From Desulforamulus profundi (lineage in GTDB: Bacteria; Bacillota_B; Desulfotomaculia; Desulfotomaculales; Desulfotomaculaceae): a stretch of DNA of 37,068 bases. Positions 8,131-16,688 of this stretch are shown here, piece by piece. Positions within the stretch are counted from its first letter, which is position 1. Each line of letters begins with the position of its first letter. A program made the position numbers and the translations under genes. The notes under the pieces were generated by a model. That model saw only the letters and a program-made list of their open reading frames with translations. It ran no database searches and was not told where the DNA came from. The stretch covers positions 121,415 through 158,482 of the forward strand of contig NZ_AWQQ01000054.1 of NCBI RefSeq assembly GCF_002607855.1. Direction: 5' to 3'.

Positions 8131-8377
8131 GTTTTGCATAACGAATTCGGTTGATTATCCAGTTAAATAAGGAGAATTTTCATGCCTCCTGATCGAAGAC
8201 GATCGCAATATTTGCGAATTACGTCGGAAATGTTTTGTACTCCAAGTTTATAAATTTCCCTTATTCTATAAAACCAAACCCCTGGTAGGCAATGTCTCCG
8301 CGTTTTTGTTAAGCCATTGTTCATGGTTTCGTAAGCTATGTATATGGCCTTCACCATGCAACCCCAAAAAGGTTAAG

Positions 8378-8400
8378 CGGCCAGACTGCGGTTAACCTTT
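8378..8400 (-). terminator. terminator of the multicopper oxidase gene
   Basis: On the minus strand AAAGGTTAA and TTAACCTTT form a 9-bp stem followed by TTTGG; the left arm includes the oxidase stop codon (8392-8394). Confidence 0.65.
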
Positions 8401-9823
8401 ATTCCCGTATCGTTTAACCATATAATTAAGCATCATTCCTTGATCCTCATGTTCCAGCACGTGGCAATGGGTCAAAAGTTTTTGTTCCCCTGCAAAGTTG
8501 TGAGAAAAATCAATGGCAATCCTAACGGTCTCCCCGGGCCACACTAAAACGGTGTCCTTCCAGCCTAAATCGGTGACCAGTCTGCCTAGTTGATCGACGG
8601 CCAGTTTTTTAACTTGCTCAGGCTACCGTCTCTCTCTATCACCTGGAACATAAAGCCGTGCAGGTGCATGGGATGGGGCATACTGTTGGGCTGGTTTCTG
8701 AACTCCCAAATTTCGGTGGTGTTTTTCTTTACGGTAATGGGGTATTGGTCCATTTGATAGCTCATTCCGTTTATCAGCCACTGCATACCGGATGCAGCCA
8801 GGGTGATGGGCCTTATGCTTACTCCCGACGTATTGATGGCCTCAATCCTGGATAAGCTTTGGGGGACCGTCCGGTCATAGGGGATGCGGTCTTTCAGTAC
8901 CAGCTTAAGAATATGAAATTCCTTGCCGCTGCCAATTTTTGGAGCCTGCACAGGGCTGCTGCCATGACCTTCATGTCCCCCGTGCCCACCCTCTTCCCGG
9001 TGCATGGGGTCAAAGGACAGACTCTTCAGAGTAATAACCTCTCCGGTGTCAAAGGTCCTGAGATCCAAAAGAAGATCCACCCGCTCGCCGGGTGACACAA
9101 ATATCTCCGAAGTACGATAAGGCTTATCCAGCAAGCCCCCGTCGGTTCCAATCACATAATAGGCAGATTGTCACCGCCCTTTACAAAGGCCAGCCTGTAG
9201 ATTCTGGCGTTGGAGCCGTTTAATAGCCGGAAACGGTAAACCCTTGACCGAACTTCCAAAACGGGATTGGCGGTCAGGTTGACAAAGATGACATCTCCTT
9301 CGTAGCCCATAAACTTTTCCATTTCAGTGGGTTGGTATACCGGTTGTCCCTTTTCATCCAGCCTTTTATCTTGAATGACCAGGGGAATATCCGTTTCTCC
9401 CAGTTTTAGATCGAGGGAATTTCTCAGGTTCAAATCATCACGGTCCTCCACAATAAAGAAACCCGACAAACCCATATAGGACTGCCTGGCAGTCATTCCA
9501 TGAGGATGGGGGTGATACCAGTACGTGCCGCCCCTGCTCTGTACGGTAAAATGGTACTTGTAGCTGGCACCCTGTGGGACGGCATAGGAAGGATGACCGT
9601 CCATATACCAGTCCACATGTAACCCGTGCCAGTGAACAATTGTATCTTCACTTAACTGATTAATCAAGGTGGCCTGGAATATATCGCCTTGCTTTAATTT
9701 GATAACCGGGTTAATAAAGCTTGCCCCCCCGCCGGTGGTCTCATAAACATATATACGGGCTTCTTGATCGCCAACCAATGGTTGGACCGCTTGTTTGGCT
9801 GTCAAAGACGGGGTACCCCTCAA
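8392..9823 (-). CDS. multicopper oxidase (two frameshifts), copper-detoxification type
   Basis: The joined product (about 476 residues) has three cupredoxin domains. Copper ligands are visible in order: VHWHGLH and WYHPHPHG (trinuclear centre, domain 1), PHPMHLHGF and LTHCHVLEHEDQGMM (type 1 and trinuclear ligands, domain 3). A His/Gly-rich insert (EEGGHGGHEGHGSS) lies in domain 2. Such enzymes oxidise Cu(I) or phenols with oxygen as acceptor (CueO/CotA group). Single-base losses near 9152 and in an A6 run near 8600 split the frame into three. The usable start is uncertain: TTG at 9823, or ATG at 9856 whose frame meets TGA ten codons later. No signal peptide is seen in either case. A copper-regulon promoter lies directly upstream and copA next door, so the role is copper or oxygen defence. 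Confidence 0.85.
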
Positions 9824-9865
9824 TGTTCACATCATCAACAGCGTTTTGTCGCTCATGTTGGGCTT

Positions 9866-9920
9866 ATCATACCAGCCATATCTTACAAAAATATCACATA
9901 AGTTTAACATTTTTGTGATA
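9866..9920 (-). promoter_or_regulatory. copper-regulon promoter 'a' (multicopper oxidase)
   Basis: Minus strand: TATCAC-AAAAAT-GTTAAA (9920 to 9903), 31 nt, then TATGAT (9871 to 9866). A perfect 10-bp inverted repeat AAATATCACA/TGTGATATTT spans 9889-9923. TTTTGTAA lies within the spacer. The first ATG is only ten bases after the -10. Confidence 0.7.
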
Positions 9921-9983
9921 TTTATAAGCAAAATCTTTATCAACGGATGATAAAAAATACACCGTCGGCTGCTCCTCTAACAG

Positions 9984-10015
9984 AACATCCCCCGCAGTGG
10001 CCCACGGGGTATGTT
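9984..10015 (-). terminator. hairpin after the copA operon
   Basis: AACATcCCCCG (9984-9994) pairs with CGGGGtATGTT (10005-10015) around a 10-nt loop; no clear U-tract. It separates the copA operon from the oxidase promoter. Confidence 0.35.
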
Positions 10016-10022
10016 TCAATGG

Positions 10023-10124
10023 TTATTTCTTTATTCTATTTTTCCTGCGTGCATAATACCACCCGGCAAAGGCAAAACCCGCTGCCAGTGCGATGGCTAA
10101 GAGCGAATCTTCCAGGAATTCCAT
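10023..10124 (-). CDS. 33-residue single-pass membrane protein downstream of copA
   Basis: A minus-strand gene begins with ATG at 10124 behind GAGGGGGAAC, 34 bases after the copA stop. The product starts MEFLEDSLLAIALAAGF, continues AFAGWYYARRKNRIKK, and consists of an acidic N-terminus, one hydrophobic helix and a strongly basic cytoplasmic tail (N-out, C-in by the positive-inside rule). It is most likely co-transcribed with copA. I know no named family. Small membrane proteins next to P-type ATPases can modulate the pump; that role is only an inference here. Confidence 0.6.
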   Translation of the reverse strand: MEFLEDSLLAIALAAGFAFAGWYYARRKNRIKK

Positions 10125-10158
10125 GTCAGTTCCCCCTCGTTGGATACGTAAATGGTAT

Positions 10159-12626
10159 TTACTCCCGGCGTCGCGCCGGTTCAGGCACCAGTCGGAAGGT
10201 AGCTTTTTCTTCTTTACGGAAGTCCCTATAGGGATCAAACCGTTTCAATCGCAAGGCATTGGTCACCACCGACACGGAACTGAAAGCCATTGCAGCCCCC
10301 GCCAGTACAGGGGACAGGTAACCCAGGGCAGCCACGGGAATCCCCAGTGTGTTATAAATCAAGGCCCAGAACAGGTTTTGTTTGATGTTGCGCATAGTCG
10401 CCCGGCTCAGTTTAATGCTGGCGGCAACTCCCCGCAAATCCCCTCGCATCAGGGTAATATCCGCGGCCTCCATTGCCACGTCCGTACCGGTTCCGATGGC
10501 AAAGCCTACGTCTGCGGTGGCCAGGGCCGGGGCGTCGTTGATGCCGTCACCCACCATCCCCACCACCTGGCCCTTCTCCTTCAGACGGTTCACTTCCCTG
10601 GCTTTGTCCTGGGGCAGCACTTCCGCCAGTACGTCTTCCGGCGGAATGCCCACTTGTTTGGCGATGGCCTCGGCAGTACGCCGGTTGTCCCCGGTAATCA
10701 TGATGACCTGAATGCCCATACTGCGCAGGGCTTGGATGGCCTCGGCGGAGGTTTCCTTAACGGTATCGGCCACGGCCACAACGCCGACGGCCTTGTTGTC
10801 AACAGCCACCAGCATAGCTGTCTTGCCTTCACCTTCCAGTTCATCAACTTTCTTTTCTAGGGTGGAGATGTCAATGTTTTCAGAAGACATTAAACGGCGG
10901 TTGCCGATGAACAGCGCTTTACCCTCAATGGCAGCCACAATGCCATGACCCGGGATGGCTTCAAAGTTTTGTGGTTCCACCAGATCCATGTTTCTTTCCT
11001 TGGCCCCTTTGACAATGGCCTCACCCAGGGGATGCTCCGAAGACCTTTCCGCAGAAGCCACCAGCCGGATCAGTTCCTCCTCGCTGATTTCACCAGTGGC
11101 AGTGATCACATCCGTCAGGGACGGCTCCCCTTTGGTAATGGTGCCGGTCTTATCCAAAACAATGGCATTGAGGGCATGGGCCTTTTCCAGGTGTTCGCCC
11201 CCCTTGATTAAAATGCCGTTTTCCGCGCCTTTGCCGGTACCCACCATAATGGAGGTGGGTGTAGCCAGACCCAGTGCACAGGGGCAGGCAATCACCAGAA
11301 CAGCCGTAAAATTGATCAAGCTCGAGCCACATTACCGGCATCGGCAAAGAAGTACCACGCCGCAAAGGTGGCGATGGCAAATGCCACCACCGCAGGTACA
11401 AAATAGGCCGAAATGACATCCGCCAACCGTTGAATGGGCGCCTTGGATCCCTGGGCCTCTTCAACGATTTTGATAATCTGGGCCAGGGCGGTATCTGAAC
11501 CAACCTTGGTGGCTTTAAATTTGAAACTGCCATGCTTATTAATGGTGCCGCCGATCACCTCATCGCCGGCCTTTTTATCCACCGGTATACTTTCACCGGT
11601 CAACATGGATTCGTCCACCGTGGAAAAACCCTCTTTCATCACGCCGTCCACGGGGACCTTTTCCCCCGGACGTACCAGCACCAGATCTCCCACCTGCACT
11701 TCTTCCACCGGGATGTCTACCTCTTGCCCGTTCCGCACCACCCGGGCGGTCTTGGCCTGGAGGCCCATCAGCTTCTTGATGGCTTCGGAGGTGCGACCCT
11801 TGGCGATGGACTCCAGTAATTTACCAAGGATAATTAATGTAATAATGATGGTTCCGGTTTCGTAATACACATGGCCGGGGTAAAAGAATGTGGCCCCTGC
11901 GCTGTAGAGGTACGCAGCGGTTGTACCAAGGGCAATGAGCACATCCATGTTGGCGCTGCCGTGTTTCAGTGACCGGTAAGATCCCCGGTAAAATTGGAAC
12001 CCGGCGATAAACTGCACCGGCGTGGCCAGAGCGAATTGGAATACCTTGTTATGTAGCAGCATGGGCAGTGGAAAATTAAATAATTCCGCAAACATCACCG
12101 CCAGGAGGGGCAGGGACAAGATGGCCGACATAATCAACAGGCGAATCTGCTTACGGGTTTCACGTTCCCGCTCCAGTTTCTCCTGATCCCCTTCAAAGCG
12201 CTTGGCTCCTTCTTCAGCCTGATAGCCCGCGTCCGTTACTACTTTCTTCAAATCGGTAACACTGACGATCGACGGGTCATACTCTACTGTCGCCTTCTCC
12301 ATTGCAAAGTTTACATTGGCCCTGAGAACGCCTTCCCTGTTCCCCAGCGCCCTTTCCACCCGAGCCGCACAGGCGGCGCAGGTCATGCCTGAGATTTTGA
12401 GAACCACTTTTTCGGTGGGCACCCGGTAACCCAGGTCGACAATCGTTTTTATAATCTGGTCAATGCCAACACGGTCAGGCTCAAAGTGAACGGTTGCCTT
12501 TTCTACCGCCAAGTTTATGGATACGTCCGTAACCCCGTCCAACTTCTTAATCGTCCGTTCTACCTTGGCTGCACAGGCGGCACACTCCATTCCCATAATT
12601 TTTAGAGACACTTTATGGCTGCTCAC
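10159..12626 (-). CDS. copA: copper-exporting P1B-type ATPase CopA (one frameshift)
   Basis: CopA pumps Cu(I) out of the cytoplasm at ATP cost. Two N-terminal heavy-metal-associated domains each show a CAAC site ([12 protein letters not shown] and [12 protein letters not shown]). Membrane helices and the TGES actuator loop ([14 protein letters not shown]) follow, then [13 protein letters not shown], the CPC metal-translocation motif, [13 protein letters not shown] (phosphorylated Asp), HPLGEA and [16 protein letters not shown]. Joined length about 822 residues, normal for two-domain CopA. The frame breaks once near 11317, one base before the CPC helix (ARA to LINFTAVLV), without a slippery sequence; it looks like an assembly or mutational indel. 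Start is GTG at 12626 with AGGTGG nine bases upstream. A copper-regulon promoter lies 130 bases upstream. Confidence 0.92.
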
Positions 12627-12759
12627 AGTTCATACCACCTTTTTCTGTCCTTTGTATTATTCTGCCGGCTACATATGTATGGTGTTATTCTGGCCAAGTT
12701 TCAGGAAAAATAGTAAGCTTTGATTCCCAAGTGAAGGGGTAAAGGAATGGGATTGTTTT

Positions 12760-12814
12760 ATTTTAAAAGATAGATGTTACAAAACCTTGACATTTTTTAC
12801 ACAAAAACGTGACA
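12760..12814 (-). promoter_or_regulatory. copper-regulon promoter 'd' (copA)
   Basis: Minus strand: TGTCAC-GTTTTT-GTGTAA (12814 to 12797), 31 nt, then TAAAAT (12765 to 12760). TTTTGTAA sits in the spacer at the same place as in promoter 'a'. The predicted leader to copA is about 125 nt; nothing else is evident in 12627-12759. Confidence 0.65.
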
Positions 12815-12850
12815 ATTCGTTATACCAGTGGCCACTTGATCAATTTGCCG

Positions 12851-12890
12851 CAAACAAAATAAGACAGGCTACTCCAGTAAGTGCCTGTCT
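12851..12890 (-). terminator. terminator of the GGDEF remnant
   Basis: On the minus strand AGACAGGC (12890 to 12883), 13-nt loop, GCCTGTCT (12869 to 12862), then TATTTTGTTT. Confidence 0.7.
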
Positions 12891-12926
12891 CCCAATATCC
12901 ATAAGCATTTATGAAAAGTTTGGTTA

Positions 12927-13319
12927 TCATACCGGTTGTATCTCCTTATACAGCACAGCCCGATTCTTTCCGCTCTTCTTTGCTGCATAAAGCGCCTCAT
13001 CTGCCTTCTCGATAAGTTTAGTCACCTCTGTACATTGACCTGACACAGATGCTACCCCGGCTGATATAGTAATAGGACCGTTGGTAAAGTGATGACTGCC
13101 GACTCCTGAGACAATTCGATCTGCCATCTCTTTTGCATCATCCCGATCCATTCCAAAGAGAAGGATAATAAACTCCTCTCCCCCGTACCTGGCGATAAAA
13201 ACCTCACGGCCCAAAATCGATATCAAATAGTCTGCCAGTTTTTTAAGAAGGATGTTCCCCTGCTCGTGGCCATAGGTATCGCTATACAACTTAAAATTGT
13301 CAATATCGATAATGACCAA
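12927..13319 (-). pseudogene. diguanylate cyclase GGDEF domain, N-terminally truncated
   Basis: GGDEF proteins make cyclic di-GMP from two GTP. This 130-residue piece has VIIDIDNFKLYSDTYGHEQG (metal and guanine-binding region) and RYGGEEFIILL, an active GGEEF signature, and ends KADEALYAAKKSGKNRAVLY. The usual first 30-35 residues of the domain (DxLTGLxNRR) and any sensory domain are missing: upstream the same frame reads PAGKNQPLS and meets a stop near 13370. The catalytic site itself is intact, but without the N-terminal helix the fold is unlikely to work. A start codon with a Shine-Dalgarno site is not evident. The neighbouring copper genes may be coincidental. Confidence 0.7.
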
Positions 13320-13615
13320 GGATAATGGCTGGTTTTTGCCCGCCGGATGGCTATATTATACCAGCGATATTGATACAAGTTGTCCTGTGCCAACAACTTC
13401 TTTACCTCCGTATGACGAGTTTTCTTAATTTTATTTTACCATAGTGGGGTCTATTAGCCCCATTTGGTCGGCAGTGTAAATGCTTTAACAACCCGCGTGT
13501 CCAACTGGGTACCATAAGCCTGAGAATAATATTAAATGGTTAAAGAGAATTTTTCAGATAAGCGCTCTTTTATAGTAGTACCTAACTGCAATGTTTTCCA
13601 AAGAAAATGCTTAAT

Positions 13616-13666
13616 TGTCACAAAAAAGATAAACTTTTCCATAAAAATTATCACAAAAGTATCATT
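13616..13666 (+). promoter_or_regulatory. two box-like sites without a matching -10
   Basis: TGTCAC-AAAAAA-GATAAA (13616-13633) and TATCAC-AAAAGT-ATCATT (13649-13666) resemble the copper-regulon box, 33 bases apart in the same orientation. No -10 hexamer lies 31 bases beyond either, and no plus-strand gene follows. The stretch 13380-13680 has no gene I can support. Confidence 0.3.
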
Positions 13667-13693
13667 AAGGAAACAGTTCAGTGAAAGCTCTTT

Positions 13694-13715
13694 GCTATGC
13701 TTTAAAAAGCATAGC
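13694..13715. repeat. 22-bp near-perfect palindrome
   Basis: GCTATGCTTT and AAAGCATAGC flank a two-base centre AA. It lies between the kinase stop and the region of the box-like sites. It may be a hairpin in RNA from either strand or a protein-binding palindrome. Confidence 0.6.
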
Positions 13716-13739
13716 CCTTCGTGGTGATGTGTATCTCAC

Positions 13740-13762
13740 AACCCGAGAAAGGCTCTCGGGTT
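13740..13762 (-). terminator. hairpin following the copper sensor kinase gene
   Basis: AACCCGAGA (13740-13748) pairs perfectly with TCTCGGGTT (13754-13762), five-base loop. No strong U-tract on the minus strand; location 24 bases after the kinase stop suggests a terminator. Confidence 0.45.
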
Positions 13763-13785
13763 TGTTGGCATTTGGAGGTTCAGGA

Positions 13786-15249
13786 TCACCCTACACTGCA
13801 CGGGTTTACCGGCAGTACGACAGTAAAGGAAGTGCCTTCGTTTACCTTGCTTTCCACATTGACCTGGCCACCGTGTCCCTCTATGATCCTTTTTACAATG
13901 GCCAGCCCCAGGCCGGTCCCTCCCTGGCTTCTGTTTCTTGATTTATCGGCCTTATAGAATCTTTCCCAAATCATCGGTAAATCCTCCGGGGATATGCCGG
14001 TTCCGGTATCATGAATGCGGATGTGGACCTGGTCGGCCTTGCTGGCCACATGAATGGAAATTCTACCTCCGGCGGGTGTATGCCGGACGGCATTGTCGAT
14101 TAAGTTGATAAACACCCTTTCGATCCGGTCACTGTTGCAGGTTACGTGGGGTAGCTTTTTTTCAATGTCAAGGTCCAGGTGGACCCCTTTTTGTTCAATC
14201 AGTTGAGTGAGCTTGCCCAATACCCTGGCCAGAAGACTTCGTAAATCACAGGGTTCCTTATCAAAATCAAAGTGACCCTCTTCCATGCGTTTCAGATCCA
14301 GCACTTCGTTTACCAGCCTCTTGAGGCGGTTAATTTCGTCCAAGATATTGTTGAGATACACTTCCCTTTCCTTCTCGTCCTTCACCAAACCGTCCACCAT
14401 TGTTTCCGTAAACCCCTGCATAATGGTAAGCGGAGTTTTGATTTCGTGGGCTACATTGGTGACAAACTCCCGGCGGATTTGTTCCTGCAGCTCCAGTTGC
14501 CGGATTTTCTCCTGCAGGCGGGAGGCCAAGGTATTGAGGGAGTTAGCCAGCAGACCAATCTCATCGTTGGACTGAATATCCACCTTGTGCCGGTAGTTGC
14601 CGCCGGCCATCTCCAGGGCCACCTGATTCATCTTTATCAAGGGCTTGGAAATAATTTGTGAAAAGATCAAACTTAACAGGGCCGCCAGAATAATTCCCCC
14701 TACCGCCGTATTAATGGTCAACCTCTGCAGGCCGCTCAGTTGATCTGCCAACGGTTCCAGCGGTGCGTGGATAATGACCGCCCGGTTACTATTGTCATGG
14801 TCCTTAAAAGGAATTCCTACAGATAGCACATCGGTATTAAAGAAGGGGTTATTTCCTTTATGCACCACTGCCCTGCCGCTGAATAATTGTTCCAAATCCT
14901 GCATGTTCAATGGGCCGTGGTGGGGATTGTTCATGTCCATCGGCATGTCTTTTGTACTGATGCCCATCCCCTGGCAACTGATGACGCGTCCCTTCTCATT
15001 TAATATCATGACATTTGCGTTGTACAGGCTGGCAATCATGGCTACCTTACTGTCCAGGGCGGCAGGATCCTTTTCGGCACGGGCAATATCGGCAATTTTA
15101 TGGCCCAGGGTGTTCAGCTGCCTGGCCTGCTGCTGATAATACATGCCTTCCATAAAACTGGTCTGGGCAGCACTGGCAATGCCGATGACCACCAGCACCA
15201 GGATGGTCATAATCACCCAGAGTTTGGTGACAATATTATTTAACCTCAT
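13786..15249 (-). CDS. sensor histidine kinase of the copper island (CusS/CopS-like)
   Basis: The 487-residue kinase has a first membrane helix (about 10-28), an extracytoplasmic sensor (30-180), a second helix (about 181-203), HAMP domain (204-256), dimerisation motif NVAHEIKTPLTIMQGF with phospho-acceptor His268, N-box (INLIDNAVRHTP), G1 (IHDTGTGI), F (MIWERFYK) and G2 (GGTGLGLAIVKRIIEGHGG). The sensor contains a dense possible metal site at residues 92-116: Cys92, Met95, Met102, Met104, Met106, His110, His111, Met116. The start overlaps the regulator stop by four bases (ATGA). Position amid copper genes and this Met/His cluster point to Cu(I) sensing; silver or another envelope stress is possible. 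Confidence 0.85.
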   Translation of the reverse strand: MRLNNIVTKLWVIMTILVLVVIGIASAAQTSFMEGMYYQQQARQLNTLGHKIADIARAEKDPAALDSKVAMIASLYNANVMILNEKGRVISCQGMGISTKDMPMDMNNPHHGPLNMQDLEQLFSGRAVVHKGNNPFFNTDVLSVGIPFKDHDNSNRAVIIHAPLEPLADQLSGLQRLTINTAVGGIILAALLSLIFSQIISKPLIKMNQVALEMAGGNYRHKVDIQSNDEIGLLANSLNTLASRLQEKIRQLELQEQIRREFVTNVAHEIKTPLTIMQGFTETMVDGLVKDEKEREVYLNNILDEINRLKRLVNEVLDLKRMEEGHFDFDKEPCDLRSLLARVLGKLTQLIEQKGVHLDLDIEKKLPHVTCNSDRIERVFINLIDNAVRHTPAGGRISIHVASKADQVHIRIHDTGTGISPEDLPMIWERFYKADKSRNRSQGGTGLGLAIVKRIIEGHGGQVNVESKVNEGTSFTVVLPVNPCSVG

Positions 15250-15935
15250 GCTTCCACCTCAAATTTATACCCCACACCCCAGACCGTTTTAATGTGAGAA
15301 GGCACCCCGGCAGCCCGGAATTTGTCCCGCAGACGGTTTACATGTGTGTCAACCGTTCGGGCATCCCCGTAGTAATCGTAGCCCCAAACCTCTTCCAATA
15401 GCTGCTCCCGGCTAAAAGACCTTCCCGCTGACTTGGCCAGCAGAGCCAGCAGTTCAAATTCCTTTGGCGTGAGGGTTAAAGGCTTGTCCTTTGCCAGCAC
15501 TTCCCGGCTAATCAAATCCATACGCAGACCGGGAAATTTTAAAACGTGCTCTTCCTTTTTACCTTCCGTTCCCACCCGGCGCATCACCGCCTTAATCCTG
15601 GCCACCAGTTCCCTGGGGCTGAAGGGTTTGCCCATGTAGTCATCGGCCCCGAACTCCAGCCCTAAAATCCGGTCCACCTCTTCATTTTTGGCCGTCAGCA
15701 TAATGATGGGCACCCGGGAAACCTTTCTGATTTCCTGGCACACAGTAATGCCGTCCACTTTGGGCATCATGACATCCAGGATAATTAAATCCCAGGGCTC
15801 CGCCCGGAATTTCTTTAAAGCCCCCTCACCGTCTACGGCCTCCTCCGCATAATACCCTTCATTGGTCAAATAAATGCCGATAACCTGGCGAATTTTTTCT
15901 TCATCGTCTACTATTAAAACCCTTAACTGGTTCAT
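15246..15935 (-). CDS. OmpR/PhoB-family response regulator of the copper island
   Basis: A 229-residue regulator with an N-terminal receiver (acidic pair Asp10/Asp11, phospho-acceptor Asp54 in ILDVMMPK, the Thr in MLTAK, Lys in GKPFSP) and a C-terminal winged helix (LTLTPKEFELLALLAKSAGR and RTVDTHVNRLRDKF). Phosphorylated by the overlapping downstream kinase, it should bind direct or inverted DNA repeats near promoters. I infer that its targets are the five box-31-minus10 promoters in this island, because one of them lies in the divergent region next to its own gene and OmpR-type factors act from such positions. It has its own constitutive-looking promoter. Confidence 0.85.
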   Translation of the reverse strand: MNQLRVLIVDDEEKIRQVIGIYLTNEGYYAEEAVDGEGALKKFRAEPWDLIILDVMMPKVDGITVCQEIRKVSRVPIIMLTAKNEEVDRILGLEFGADDYMGKPFSPRELVARIKAVMRRVGTEGKKEEHVLKFPGLRMDLISREVLAKDKPLTLTPKEFELLALLAKSAGRSFSREQLLEEVWGYDYYGDARTVDTHVNRLRDKFRAAGVPSHIKTVWGVGYKFEVEA

Positions 15936-15996
15936 GTTCGTACCCCCTTCATTATATGGATAAAACCCTGAGGAAAGTCATGACTTTGCTGTCTAT

Positions 15997-16025
15997 ATAG
16001 TAAAACCTAAAAGAACCGCTGTCAA
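15997..16025 (-). promoter_or_regulatory. sigma-A promoter of the regulator-kinase operon
   Basis: Minus strand TTGACA (16025 to 16020), 17-nt spacer, TACTAT (16002 to 15997). A perfect -35 with no box of its own suggests constitutive expression, lying 15 bases from the divergent copper box. Confidence 0.65.
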
Positions 16026-16039
16026 AGTAATCAAATGAT

Positions 16040-16094
16040 TATTACAAAAATGTTAAATTTACGAGAAAGAAACGTAATATTTACATGCTATGAT
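16040..16094 (+). promoter_or_regulatory. copper-regulon promoter 'c' (small-protein operon)
   Basis: TATTAC-AAAAAT-GTTAAA (16040-16057), 31 nt, TATGAT (16089-16094). It drives the two small genes starting at 16137 and 16331, divergent from the regulator. Confidence 0.65.
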
Positions 16095-16136
16095 TACACA
16101 TGTAGTAATGAACAAAGCAAGAGAGGAAGATGCTTG

Positions 16137-16316
16137 ATGATACAAAAGATTACAAAACGTACTAAACTTGTTGTTCTGGCTCTTATCTTGACTACGTTAT
16201 CAATGGTATATCTGGTACCATTGCTAAACAGTATTATTACCAGTATCAATATCAAAAGTATATGCAGAACTATTCCGTTAACCACGAGGCACATCACCAA
16301 TAATAGGTTTATATAG
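16137..16316 (+). CDS. small membrane protein with possible Tyr/His-rich tail (frame uncertain)
   Basis: ATG at 16137 follows GAGAGGAAG. The first 30 residues (MIQKITKRTKLVVLALIL and TTLSMVYLVPL) are a basic N-terminus and one membrane helix. In the same frame the rest reads to a TAG at 16316 without character. One base shift near 16222 gives instead AKQYYYQYQYQKYMQNYSV and a His-containing end (NHEAHHQ) stopping at 16301-16303, ahead of the next gene's ribosome site; the biased composition suggests this is the true tail. Tyr, Met and His there could bind copper outside the membrane. First gene of the operon behind promoter 'c'. I know no family. Confidence 0.5.
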   Translation: MIQKITKRTKLVVLALILTTLSMVYLVPLLNSIITSINIKSICRTIPLTTRHITNNRFI

Positions 16317-16330
16317 AAAGGATGAACTTA

Positions 16331-16480
16331 ATGGAAAAGTTTCTCTATATTGCTCTGCTCCTTCTCTGCCCCATTATACACCTGTTCATGATGAGAGGTC
16401 ATAAACATCATGCCCATCAACAAAACAGCCCAGCAGTTCAAGGGGAGCAGCCGGTTACTAAACCAGAACAAAAAATATAA
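16331..16480 (+). CDS. DUF2933-like small membrane protein, His-rich
   Basis: A 49-residue protein, ATG at 16331 behind AAAGGATG. It opens MEKFLYIALLLLCPIIHLFM, then MRGHKHHAHQQNSP and a hydrophilic Gln/Pro tail. The hydrophobic segment followed by a Met-Arg-Gly-His-x-His-His cluster is the pattern of the DUF2933 family, short proteins often found with copper or heavy-metal genes. The five closely spaced histidines right after the helix could hold Cu at the membrane face. Second gene of the operon behind promoter 'c', closed by a strong terminator. Molecular role unknown. Confidence 0.65.
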   Translation: MEKFLYIALLLLCPIIHLFMMRGHKHHAHQQNSPAVQGEQPVTKPEQKI

Positions 16481-16482
16481 CA

Positions 16483-16511
16483 AAGAGGTTGGATCATCCA
16501 ACCTCTTTTAT
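16483..16511 (+). terminator. strong terminator of the small-protein operon
   Basis: AAGAGGTTGGA (16483-16493), loop TCA, TCCAACCTCTT (16497-16507), then a short T run; an 11-bp perfect stem three bases after the stop. Confidence 0.85.
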
Positions 16512-16591
16512 AGTCTTGCCAACTGATCGTGATGATTATTTTTATTAAACTTTCCACCATTCAGGCCAGTTTCTCTTTCAATTTCTCTAAA

Positions 16592-16646
16592 TATCACTAA
16601 AACGTGACATTGATGAAACAGTTTTGTAAAAAGTCTTTGTTATAGT
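16592..16646 (+). promoter_or_regulatory. copper-regulon promoter 'f' (micropeptide and Met-rich protein)
   Basis: TATCAC-TAAAAC-GTGACA (16592-16609), an inverted repeat allowing one transition; 31 nt; TATAGT (16641-16646). TTTTGTAA is in the spacer. The micropeptide ATG follows at 16689. Confidence 0.7.
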
Positions 16647-16688
16647 AAGAACTGTAAAGAATAAAACCCCTATGGGAGGTGAAACCTG

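Noticed and set aside
8163..8357. 64-codon minus-strand frame starting MVKAIYIAYETMNN
   Set aside because: No ribosome site or recognisable domain, and it lies between two terminators.
9829..9834. Selenocysteine in the multicopper oxidase (UGA after the ninth codon)
   Set aside because: No SECIS-like hairpin follows, the family has no Sec or Cys there, and an alternative TTG start exists.
11300..11330. Programmed frameshift in copA, as known in E. coli for making a short copper chaperone
   Set aside because: The break is deep in the membrane domain just before the CPC helix, not after the first metal-binding domain, and there is no slippery heptamer.
13536..13727. 63-codon plus-strand frame
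   Set aside because: Lys/Phe/Ser-rich AT-driven composition and no ribosome site; it covers the box-like sites and palindrome.
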